Source: Serripes groenlandicus (Eukaryota > Mollusca > Bivalvia > Cardiida > Cardiidae). Taken from it: a DNA stretch of 64,000 nt. This document shows positions 9,331 through 20,904 of this stretch, piece after piece (the first letter of the stretch is position 1; each line of letters begins with the position of its first letter). The translations under genes were made by a program, and so were the position numbers. The notes beneath the pieces are model-generated. The model searched no databases, had not been told where the DNA came from, and saw only the letters and a list, made by a program, of their open reading frames with translations. Location of the stretch: the NCBI GenBank assembly GCA_031761405.1, contig JASEVX010000001.1, forward strand, positions 20,797,584 through 20,861,583. The letters are read 5' to 3'.

Positions 9331-12300
9331 CAAGAGCTGTCAGAGGACAGCTCGCTTGTTTATTCCACCGCTTATTAGTTCCTGAGATATGGATTCTAAT
9401 GTAGTTGCATGCAAAACATTTACCAGAATTTCTTAAAGGGTGTTAATTTGCATTATATGCAGGATAGAGTTACCTAACTTGGTTATTTTCATAGGTGTAA
9501 TGGTTGGGAAGAGCTGTATAAAGTTTCAATGCAATGCATCAAGTAGTAACTAAGATAATCTCTTAATGTAGTTGCAAGCAACACTTTAACCAGAATTTTT
9601 AAGTCCAAAAAGGGCCTTAACTTGCACAGGAGTTATTTGAATTGAAAATCAACATAGGTGTGATAGTTGGGAAGGGTTGTATAAAGTTTCAAAGCCATGC
9701 ATGAAGTAAATACTATAGGATATGGACTCATAATGTAGTTGCATGCAAAACTTGAACCAATTTTCTAGGTAAAAAAAGGGCCATAATTTGCAAAATATAC
9801 TGGATGGAGTTATTACAATTTATTGTTTACATAGGTGTGATGGTTGGGTAGGGTTGTATAAAGTTTAAATGCAAATGCATTAGGTAGCTACTAAAATATG
9901 GTCTCTAAATGTAGTTGCACGCACAAATTTAACCAGAATTTCTAAGTAAAAAGGGACCATAACTTGCATAAAATGCAGGATATAGTTATCTAACTTGATA
10001 ATCTACATAGGTGTGATCATTGGGTAGTTTTGTATAACATGTCAATGCAATGCATCAAGTAAATACTGAGATATGGATTCTTAAAAAAAAAGCCATAATT
10101 TGCATTAAATGCAGGATAAATTATCAAACTGGATTATTGCATAGGTGTGGTAGTTGGTATTGAAAGTTTCAATGTATTGCATCAAGTAAATACTGATATA
10201 TTGACTCTTAATTTAGTTGCAAGCACAACTTTAACCAGAATTTCTAAGTTAAAAAAAGGACCATAACTTGCATAAAATGCAGGTAAGAGTTATCTAACTT
10301 GATAATATATTTAGATGTGATAGTTGAGTAGGATTGTTTAAAGTTTCAATGCAATGCATACAGTAAATACTGATATATAGACTCTTAATTAAGTTGCAAT
10401 CAAAACTTTAACCAGAATTTCTAAGTAAAAAAAGGGCCATAACTTGCTTAAAATGCAGGATAGAGTTATTTTTTTTAATAATTCACATAGGTGTGATAGT
10501 TTGGTAGGGTTGTATAAAGTTTGATTGCAATGCATCAAGTAAATACAGAGATATGAACTCATAATTTAGTTGCACATAAAACTTTAACCAGAATTTCTAA
10601 GTAAAAAAGGACCATTACTTGCATAAAATGCAGGAAAGAGTTATTTTACTTGATAGTCTACATAGGTGTGATAGGTGGGTAGGTTTGTAGAAAGTTTCAA
10701 TGCAGCATCAAGTAAATACTGAGATATGGAATCTTAATTTAGTTGCACAAAAAACTTTAACCAGAATTTCTAAGTAAAAAGAGGACCATAACTTGCATAA
10801 AATGCAGGATAGAGTTATCTAACTTGATATTCTATATAGATGTGATAGTTGGGTAAGGTTGTATAAAGTGTCAATGCAATGCATCAAGTAAATACTGAGA
10901 TATGGATTCTTAATTTAGTTGAATCGATTCAAAACTTTAACCAGTATTTCTAAATAAAAAAAAGCCATAATTTGCATTAAATGCAGGATAAATTATCAAA
11001 CTGGATTATTGCATAGGTGTGGTAGTTGTTAAGCATTGTTGAAAGTTTCAATGTAATGCATCAAGTAAATACTGATATATTGACTATTAATTTAGTTGCA
11101 AGCACAACTTTAACCAGAATTTCTAAGTTAAAAAAGGACCATAACTTGCATAAAATGCAGGATAGAGTTATCTAACTTGGTAATATATATAGATGTGATA
11201 GTTGGGTAGGATTATATAAAGTTTCAATGCAATGCATACAGTAAATACTGATATATAGACTCTTAATTTAGTTGCAATCAAAACTTTAACCAGAATTTCT
11301 AAGTCAATAAAGGGCCATAGCTTGCATTAAATGCAGGATAGAGTTATCTTTTTTAATAATTCACATAGGTCTGAGAGTTGGGTTGGGTTGTATAAAGTTT
11401 GATTGCAATGCATCAAGTAAATACTGAGATATGAACTCATAATTTAGTTGCACGCAAAACTTTAACCCGAATTTCTAGGTAAAAAAGGAAAATTTCTTGC
11501 ATAAAATGCAGGATAGAGTTATTTTACTTGATAGTCTACATAGGTGTGATAGTTGGGTAGGGTTGTATAACATTTCAATACAATGCATCAAGCAAATACT
11601 GAGATATGGATTCTTAATTTAGTTTCCCGCAAAATATTAACCAGAATCTCTAAGTAAAAAGGACCATTACTTGCATAATATGCAGGATAGAGTTAGTTAT
11701 CTAACTTGATAATCTACATAGGTGTGAAAGTGAGGTAGAGTTGTAGAAAGTTTCAATGCAATGCATCAAGTAAATACTGGGATATGGAATCTTAATTTAG
11801 TTGCACAAAAAACTTTAACCAGAATTTCTAAGTTGAAAAAGAACCATAACTTGCATTAAATGCAGGATAACTGATCAAACTTAATTATTTCCATAGGTGT
11901 GGTAGTTGGTAAGCATTGTTGAAAGTTTCAATGTCATGCATCAAGTAAATACTGAGATATTGACTCTTAATTTAGTTGCATGCAAAACTTTAACCAGAAT
12001 TTCTAAGTTGAAAAAGGGCCATAACTTGCATAAAATGCAGGATAGAGTTATCTTACATGATATTCTATATAGATGTGATAGTTGGGTAGGTTTGTATAAA
12101 GTTTCAATGATATGCATAGAGTAAATACTGAGATATGGACTCTTAATTTAGATGCATGCAAAACTTTAACCAGAATTTCTAAGTAAAAAAAGGGCCATAA
12201 CTTGCATAAAATGCAGGATAGAGTTATCTTTTTTAATAATTCATATAGGTGTGATAGTTGGGTAGGGTTGTATAAAGTTTGATTGCAATGCATCAATTAA

Positions 12301-13350
12301 ATACTGAGATATGAACTCATAATTTAGTTGCACATAAAACTTTAACCAGAATTTCTAAGTAAAAAAGGACCATTACATGTACTTGCATAACATACAGGAT
12401 AGAGTTATTTTACTTGATAGTCGACATAGGTGTGATAGTTGGGTAGGGTTGTATAAAGTTTCAATACAATGCATCTAGCAAATACTGATATATGGATTCT
12501 TAATTTAGTTTCCCGCAAAATATTAACCAATTTCTAAGTAAAAAAGGGCCATAAATTGCATAATATGCAGGAGTTATCTAACTTGATAATCTACATGGCC
12601 GTGATAGTGAGGTAGTGTTGTAGAAAGTTTCAATGCAATGCATCAAGTAAATACTGAGATATAGAATCTTAATTTAGTTGCACGAAAAACTTTAACCATC
12701 ATTTTTAAGTTGAAAAAGGGCCATAACTTGCATTAAATGCAGGATAACTGATCAAACTTAATTATTTCTATAGGTGTGGTAGTTGTAAAGCACTGTTGAA
12801 AGTTTCAATGAAATGCATCAAGTAAATACTAAGATATCGACTCTTAATTTAGTTGCATGCAAAACTTTAACCAGAATTTCTAAGTTGAAAAAGGTCCATA
12901 ACTTGCATAAAATGAAGGATAGAGTTATCTAACTTGATAATTTCCATGGGTGTTATAGTTGTTGACAGTTTCAATGTAATGCTTCAAGTAAATACTGAGA
13001 TATTGTCTCTTAATTTAATTGCATGCAAAAGTTTAACCAGAATTTCTAAGTTAAAGAAGGGCCATAACTTGATAGAGTTATCTAACTTGATATTATATAT
13101 AGATGTGATAGTTGGGTACGTAGGGTTGTATAAAGTTTCAATATAATGCATAGAGTAAATACTGAGATATGGACTCGAAGGGCCATAACTTGCATAAAAT
13201 GCAGGATAGAGTTATCTAACTTGAAAGTCTACATAGGTGTGATAGTTGGGTAGGGTTGTATAAATTGTCAATGCAATGCATCAAGTAAATACTGAGATAT
13301 GGATCCTTAATTTAGTTGAACGCAAAACTTTAACCAGAATTTCTAAGTAA
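9331..13350. repeat. ~176-bp satellite array, about 22 degenerate units
   Basis: The phrase TTAACCAGAATTTCTAAGTA recurs every 175-177 bp (for example near 10233, 10410, 10585). Each unit then has GGGCCATAACTTGCATAAAA, TGCAGGATAGAGTTATCT, CATAGGTGTGATAGTTGGGT and AAGTTTCAATGCAATGCATC. Divergence between units is high, so the array is old. It opens at 9331 with ACAAGAGCTGTCAGAGGACA, whose GAGCTGTC/GACAGCTC halves form a small hairpin; this start resembles the ACAAGA start of the elements at 13351 and 49433. A final unit fragment follows at 15107-15195. Confidence 0.85.
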
Positions 13351-15106
13351 ACAAGATGTGTTTGTGAAACACTGATGCCCCCCAATGGCAACATCTAGGT
13401 CAAAGGTCAAGGTCGCAAGGATTACACATGTGAAATATGGTAGCCTTACCTGTTATTGTTCAAAAGTAGTGGGGAAGGTTAAAAAAAAAATTGAGAATGG
13501 CAACATCTAGGTCAAAGGTCAAGGTCAAAAATGTACTGACAGAAAGGTCATGTCACAAGGAATACACATGTGAAATATGGTAGCCGTATCTGTTATGGTT
13601 CAAAAGTAATGGCCAAGGTTAAAGTTTTTTTCGAGAATGGCAACATCTAGGTCAAAGGTCTAGGTCGCAATGTCAAAATTGTTGGTACTGACAGAAAGGT
13701 CATGTCACAAGGAATACACATGTGAAATATGGTAGCCGTACCTGTTATGGTTCAAAAGTAATGGCCAAGGTTAAAGTTTTTTTCGAGAATGGCAACATCT
13801 AGGTCAAAGGTCAAGGTCGCAAGGTCAAACATTTTGGTACTGACAGAAAGGTAATGTCACAAGGAATACACATGTGAAATATGGTAGCCGTACCTGTTAT
13901 GGTTCAAAAGTAGTGGTCAAGGTTAAAGTTTTTTTCGTGCAGACAGGCCAAAAACTACATCTAGGTCAAAGGTCAAGGTCGCAAGGTCAAAAATGTTGGT
14001 ACTGACAGAAAGGTCATGTCACAAGGAATACACATGTGAAATATGGTAGCCGTATCTGTTATGGTTCAAAAGTAATGGCCAAGGTTAAAGTTTTTTTCGA
14101 GAATGGCAACATCTAGGTCAAAGGTCAAGGTCAAAAATGTTGGTACTGACAGAAAGGTCATGTCACAAGGAATACACATGTGAAATATGGTAGCCGTACC
14201 TGTTATGGTTCAAAAGTAATGGCCAAGGTTAAAGTTTTTTTCGAGAATGGCAACATCTAGGTCAAAGGTCAAGGTCGCAAGGTCAAACATTTTGGTACTG
14301 ACAGAAAGGTAATGTCACAAGGAATACACATGTGAAATATGGTAGCCGTACCTGTTATGGTTCAAAAGTAGTGGTCAAGGTTAAAGTTTTTTTCGTGCAG
14401 ACAGGCCAAAAACTACATCTAGGTCAAAGGTCAAGGTCGCAAGGTCAAAAATGTTGGTACTGACAGAAAGGTCATGTCACAAGGAATACACATGTGAAAT
14501 ATGGTAGCCGTATCTGTTATGGTTCAAAAGTAATGGCCAAGGTTAAAGTTTTTTTCGAGAATGGCAACATCTAGGTCAAAGGTCAAGGTCAAAAATGTTG
14601 GTACTGACAGAAAGGTCATGTCACAAGGAATACACATGTGAAATATGGTAGCCGTACCTGTTATGGTTCAAAAGTAATGGCCAAGGTTAAAGTTTTTTTC
14701 GAGAATGGCAACATCTAGGTCAAAGGTCAAGGTCGCAAGGTCAAACATTTTGGTACTGACAGAAAGGTAATGTCACAAGGAATACACATGTGAAATATGG
14801 TAGCCGTACCTGTTATGGTTCAAAAGTAGTGATCAAGGTTAAAGTTTTTTTCGTGCAGACAGGCCAAAAACTACATCTAGGTCAAAGGTCAAGGTCGCAA
14901 GGTCAAAAATTTTGGTACTGACAGAAAGGTCATGTCACAAGGAATACACATGTGAAATATGGTAGCCGTACCTGTTATGGTTCAAAAGTAATGGCCAAGG
15001 TTAAAGGTTTTTTTGTGCAGACAGACAGACCAACAGACAGACAGACCAACAGACAGACAGGCCAAAAACTATATGCCCCCCGAATCGGAGATTCCGCGGG
15101 GGCATA
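13351..15106 (+). mobile_element. Pearl/Helentron-like non-autonomous element with tandem core
   Basis: The element starts ACAAGATGTGTTTGTGAAAC and ends with a strong hairpin (ATGCCCCCCGAATC ... GGGGGCAT) at 15073-15105. It interrupts the 176-bp array cleanly: TTTCTAAGTAA on the left and AAAAGGGCCATAACTTG on the right are contiguous in intact units. Inside are 11 tandem core repeats of about 150-160 bp starting near 13396, 13510, 13650, 13800, 13963, 14114, 14261, 14421, 14571, 14719 and 14878, each with CTAGGTCAAAGGTC, GGTACTGACAGAAAGGTCAT, GGAATACACATGTGAAATAT and GGTTCAAAAGTAATGGCCAA. A (GACA)n microsatellite precedes the hairpin. No coding capacity. The plan matches the pearl family of bivalves and related HINE elements. 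Confidence 0.8.
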
Positions 15107-15195
15107 AAAAGGGCCATAACTTGTCATCACATAGGTGTGACAGTTAAGTAGGGTTGTAGAAAGTTTCAACACAATAATTTTGTGAAGAATTAAAG
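15107..15195. repeat. Last fragment of the 176-bp array
   Basis: GGGCCATAACTTG, CATAGGTGTGACAG and AGGGTTGTAGAAAGTTTCAA continue the interrupted unit after the pearl-like element. Confidence 0.7.
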
Positions 15196-15242
15196 GCATT
15201 GAAAGAGGACGAATTTTACTTTAGGGTGAGGAATGGGCGATT

Positions 15243-15716
15243 TTATAAACGGTAGCAATTTTACGGGATACATTGAAAGAAATATCGCTTACTATTTGGG
15301 AATTTACGGAAGATATTGAGAGAAACATAATGTTATTTTTGCCAATGATGGACTCAAAGATGAAGCATTTATTATTTGGCGAAGTACGGTAGATATTGAA
15401 AGATGTATCACTTACAGTTTGGCGAAGTACGCGAGCTACTGTAGTAGGTATCACTTCACTTACGTTTTGGCGAATCACGGGGTATATAAAAAGAGGTATC
15501 ACTTACGTGTTGGTGAATTACGGGAGATAATTATGGGAAGAGGTATAATTTAGTGTATGGTGATTTACGGGAGTTACTGTTGCAGGTATCAGTTACGCTT
15601 TGACGAAGTAAATAATGAAAGAGGTATCACTTACAGTTTGGTGAAGTTCGGGAGATTTTGAAAGAGTTATCACTTACTTTTTGGCGAAATACGGGAGATA
15701 TTGAAAGAGGTAGCAA
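15243..15716 (-). repeat. ~45-bp minisatellite derived from the end of DHRS7-like exon 6 and its splice donor
   Basis: On the minus strand about nine degenerate units of 40-50 bp follow one another downstream of exon 6. The first unit is the exon itself (CTCTTTCAATATCTCCCGTA, TTCGCC, then GTAAGTGATA). Later units keep the pattern CTCTTTCA..TCTCCCGTA..TTCGCCAAA..GTAAGTGATA. The donor-like GTAAGTGATA is intact in four further units and slightly altered in others. The unit in the exon codes for a segment conserved in the DHRS7 family, so the exon is the likely founder. Confidence 0.8.
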
Positions 15717-15844
15717 TACAACAACTCGGGGTGAGGAGAGACCCACACTTCATCGAGCTTATTGGCAGCGGCAGTGACCATGAGCTGGGCACATCTCTTA
15801 GCAGTCATTCTGTCCCATGTCTTTTCCATTGGTACATTCAATTT
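15674..15844 (-). CDS. DHRS7: DHRS7-like exon 6 (last visible; stop and donor overlap)
   Basis: Acceptor TACTTTGCTAG, then codons for [19 protein letters not shown] and [20 protein letters not shown], which fit the family end region (MTTSRC.. and KEVW..). The frame ends LPYFAKK and TAA at 15676-15674. The TAA lies inside GTAAGTGATA, a strong donor whose use would end the exon at 15678 (phase 2) and avoid the stop. Both readings remain possible. Confidence 0.82.
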   Translation of the reverse strand, partial: KLNVPMEKTWDRMTAKRCAQLMVTAAANKLDEVWVSPHPELLYCYLFQYLPYFAKK

Positions 15845-18800
15845 CTAGCAAAGTAAAACAACATGTTCTCTATGAGGCGCCGTTTTACTATTTATTCCTT
15901 ATTTTTTGATATCAGGAATTCGATTTTTTGATATCAGAAAATCATTTTTTGATATCAGAAAATCGATTTCTTGATATCAAGAAATAAGGAGTATTTTCTG
16001 ATATCAAAAAATCGATTTTTTGATATCAGGAATTCGAATATTTGATATCAAAAAATAAGGGATAAATATTAAAACGGCGCCTCATAGTTCTCCGTATATA
16101 ATTGTTACACCATATCAATAAACACTCATAAATTAAAAGTATGCTTAAGTTGCCAAATGTTTAAACACCGTATATTAGGCGAGGACAAATATAGAGATTT
16201 ACCACACTTGATTCACAGCAAATACTGGTTAGTATTGTTCACACTCTAGGAACCACACATACTAGTTAGTAATCCCAGCACTCGAGGCACCGTAATAACT
16301 AGTTAGTATACACATACGTTAGACGAATTAAGATGTAAGTTACACTTAACGACATGAAAGATCACAACATAAGACAGCTCTGTCGCGTTCCATAAGTTGT
16401 AAACTCCTTTTTACCTACACTTACGAGTAAGAGCATAATAACTGAGACGCTACAGGCTAATAATGAAGATTATCAGCGATGACGACATTGGAGTAATAAG
16501 TAGAAACGTGAATAGATATATTACTAACTTAATCCATACCTCATTTAGTACCCCAGAGAATGCGTGAAGTAGTGCATCAGAAAACACCGGTCCGGGACAG
16601 GCTAACGTTACGGCAATATTATATTGGTAGCACTCGATTCTTAAAGTATCAAAATATCCCTGAAAAAAAGAATTACAACACAATGCATATAGTTAATTCT
16701 GTATTTGTTTTATTATGGTTTTACGCAATTTTCAACGTTATTTCGGATATATCACGGCGACAGTTCACTCTCATTCATGGTCCCTGGGTAAACACATCAG
16801 TATTAGGCTGGGAAATTTGCCGCGCCCAAGGGCATTCCACAATGACCAGCGCGACTGGGGATCGAACCCAGGACACGACGCAAACCACTCGGCCACGGCG
16901 GATTCCTCCTATTTACCGACTTGAACCAGTGATCGCTGGATTTAAGCTAAATTTTAAATTCTTAAATGTTTACTATGAGAAGGAGGTAAGTGATAGTATA
17001 ATAACAGCGTATTAGCAGTTCTGATTGTTCGTATGAGCGAACAGAACTGTTTCTACGGTATTTTCAAAAGACAAAATTATTCCAGTGAATGGTTCGAGTT
17101 AAATGATATATTCGTATTTCCCCATGTTCGAGTTAAACGATATATTCGTATTTCCCCATGTTCGATTTAAACGATATATTCGTATTTCCCCATGTTCGAT
17201 TTAATGCAGTCCACAGTTAATATAAACAGGATTGTGACGGATGTTGTTACTCCTTCAACGAAACAGCATCGATGTTAGCTTCCTGGAAACTTAACCAGTA
17301 ATAACGCCGCGTGTTTGTGGAGGTCTAAGATTTTGACCCCACTCTCACGTGTATCGAACATTGGACCTTTGAATCATGAAGCCGATGCTCTACCTCTGAC
17401 CATGGGCTCCCGCTATTCATTGGATTTTACGGTATTAGAATTAAAGAGCAGCACGCAGCACATGAAATAACGATTATTTTCCTCTTTTCCCTCAATATTT
17501 TCTTTTCCGTCACCAAGCAGTGTCTAGGGTTTAAATACGTTTTGATATGCTTGTACTTAAGTTAAATCAACGTTTGCCTATGACCTAATGGGTCATTGTA
17601 TACCCTTTATATTCGCGTTTCTTTGACAGGAAAGGACGGAAACGTAGTCATCCATTTTGCTTCGATATGTTATATTCCTTGTAACTATATTCGTAAACAT
17701 TGTTGGTAAAGGAAAAATGGCTCGTTTTAAGCATCTTCTTCTTTTATAACAATGTGTTCACAACGACGACAAAGCAGTAGAACAACACCTCTTTATGTCC
17801 CATGACTATTAACCCTTTCCCTCATACGACAATTCTGCAGCAGACGACCTTGAACATATTTTGTCAAATAAATGAAATATCTCTATAATTGAATGGATGA
17901 CGAAAAGTGGAAAACATTGTGTCAAAAGGAGAAATTGCTCGTTTTGAGCAATTTTTTCTTTTGTCACTGTTTTCAAAAAGCCGTCTGCTGCAAACGGCGT
18001 CAGAAAGCGTCTATATGAGGGAAAGGGTTAAGCATCCATTTACCTGTAATGCATGTTTGGCCGCGGTATAGGTCGCCGACCCCGGGGCACCATATTTTCC
18101 CGCAACGCTACTAGTCAGGAGTATGTGACCCCCACCCGCCGAGATCATATGGGGTAGCACGGCCTTGGTCAGTGAGATTGGCCCGAGGGTGTCGACTTCC
18201 AGAACTTGTCTGTCCACAGTGATATCCGTATCTATGATAACACTTCTCTGGGAACGCCCAGCATTGTTTACTAATATATCAATCTGTAAATGGAATGAAT
18301 ATTTTATTTACATCATTTTCGACGAATTTTATTATTTTCTGTATCAATTCTTTCTTTAGTTTAAACATATTTTATTGTAATATTAAATTATTTAACATAA
18401 TATACTGAGCCAAACAAGTAACGATACATACTTAGATCATTTGTAAAATCTTAAAGCTTAAAATGTGATTACATGATTGCTTAAACGTATGACTGTTTTC
18501 ACAGACCATTATCGATTATTGTAGAATATCGTGTTACTGGCAAAAGGGATTTTTACGTTTTGCACGCACTGCACGGGAAACCCATGATGATGAACATGTA
18601 TCGACATAAAAATATACGCATTTCACAGATATTGTACCTGTATTGTGAAAACATAGGCAAAATTCAATATTTCTCTGTTGTAATTATGCCGAGACTGAAT
18701 GCAAATCAACGCCTTATAGCCATTGGTATGCTACAAGCAAACTTACGTCACGCTGACGTCGCTGCTCACTTTGGAGTGTCTAGGTTGACTATAACCCGAC

Positions 18801-20873
18801 TTTTAGGCCGTTATCGTGCCCTTGGTTCTGTTAATGACCGTCCCCATTCTGGTAAGCCCCGTGAAACGACTCATGCACAGGACCGTCACATAAGGACGTC
18901 ACACTTACGTGACCGGTTTCTTCCATCTACTGTTACTGCTGCTGTAACACATGGTCGTACACACAACATAATTAGTGCTCAAACAGTCCGAAACAGACTC
19001 GCCGAGCGTTGTATAAGAGCCAGACGTCCGTATCATGGGCCTATATTAACCCAACGTCATCGCGTCTTGAGACGTCAGTCGGCCACTGGACACTTGAATT
19101 GGACAAGAAATCAATGGAATACGGTAATGTTCACTGATGAGTCGCGTTTTTGTTTGAGTCGGTGAACGTTATGCTGACGTCTGTGTGAACGAGGTGGACC
19201 GTTACGGTGGTGGAAGTACCAGGGGTTGGGGCGGAATATCCTACCAGAATCACACTCCATTGGTTATTGTGCGTGGGAATCTAACGGGACAACGTTATCG
19301 AGACGAAATTTTAACACCAGTTGTCGTACCATTTCTTAACGCTAACGTGAACGTCACGTTGTTCCAGCAAGACAATGCTAGGTGCCATACAGCACATGTA
19401 TGCCGCAATTTTCTTACCCAACAAAACATTAATGTTCTAGATTGGCCTGCTTGTTCACCAGATTTGTCCCCAATAGAACATCTTTGGGATGCCCTGGACC
19501 GTCGGATTAGCAATCCCGAAACATTAGCGCAGTTGGAGTTATTTTTTATTCAAGAATAGAATGCCATTCCACAACGAGATATTCAAACACTTTTCAATTC
19601 TATGCGTAGAAGATGCACTGCTGTAATGAATGCACAGGGAGGTCACACCCGGTATTAACAAATTCCAGAACTTAACATTTTCATCAGTCCATTTTCTTAT
19701 TGATTTTCAAAAAGTTTAAATGAAATTGAAGCATATAATCAATTTAAATTATGTATCAAAGACCATATTTTCAAAATGCTTAAAAACATATTCATATTAC
19801 TGACCCACGATAAAATTGTATCCAATTGATTTCATGTATCATAACTTGTTTGGCTAAGTATACATTGTACAGGTATATTATATACTATTATAGGCAAAAG
19901 GGTCTGGCCACAAGTTCTCACAATATTAGATACGACCATTCCCTTTCAAATATATTTTACAATTTTGAAGATGGCTTTGATATATTGACTCAATTCTTTC
20001 AGCAGAAATAGAATAAAACAAAATATAAGTGGAACCTGTGTATTAAAACAGCCCATGGGAACACAACAACATGGTCTTTGTTCACAGGTTTTCTTTAATT
20101 GCAGGCTCATTCTTTTGCAGAAAACGAGTAATTGTAAACCTGAAAATATGGTTCCTATAGACAGAGAAACGCTATTCATAAATTGGAACCTGTGTATTAA
20201 AACAGCCCATGGGAACACAACATGGTCTTTGTTCACAGGTTTTCTTTAATTGCAGGCTCATTCTTTTGCAGAAAACGAGTAATTGTAAACCTGAAAATAT
20301 GGTTCCTATAGACAGAGAAACGCTATTCAAAAATATGGAACCTGTGTATTAAAACAGCCCATGGGAACACAACAACATGGTCTTTGTTCACAGGTTTTCT
20401 TTAATTGCAGGCTCATTCTTTTGCAGAAAACGAGTTATTGTAAAACTGAAAATATGGTTCCTATAGACAGAGAAACGCTATTCAAAAATATGGAACCTGC
20501 ATAGCCCATGGGAATTCAACAATATAGTCTTTGTTAACAGGTGGTCTTTAATTGCAGAGTCATTCATGCTGAAAATGAGTAATTTGGACACTAAAAGTAT
20601 GGTTCCTATAAACATGGAATGGCTATTCCAAGGTTATCTTTAGCACATGTTTGATTTGTGACAGCCCGGTATTCCGTATGGTGTAATATTAACCCATATC
20701 ATAAACCCAGGTGTATATAAATTGCTAAGCTTGTTAAATTCTGCAAAGAAAAATGAAGTATTAAATCTATATATTTATATTCATAAATGTTATAAAGAAC
20801 GAAATGAGCATCTTCATAACAATGCTTGACCCAATCAAACATGTCTCAACATAATTTGATTTGATTGAAGATC

Positions 20874-20904
<31 letters not shown>

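Noticed and set aside
9331..15106. CRISPR array
   Set aside because: Units are long, degenerate and contiguous without unique spacers; the genome is eukaryotic.
16560..17015. 151-codon plus-strand ORF
   Set aside because: It overlaps DHRS7-like exon 5 on the other strand and then runs through a reversed SINE.
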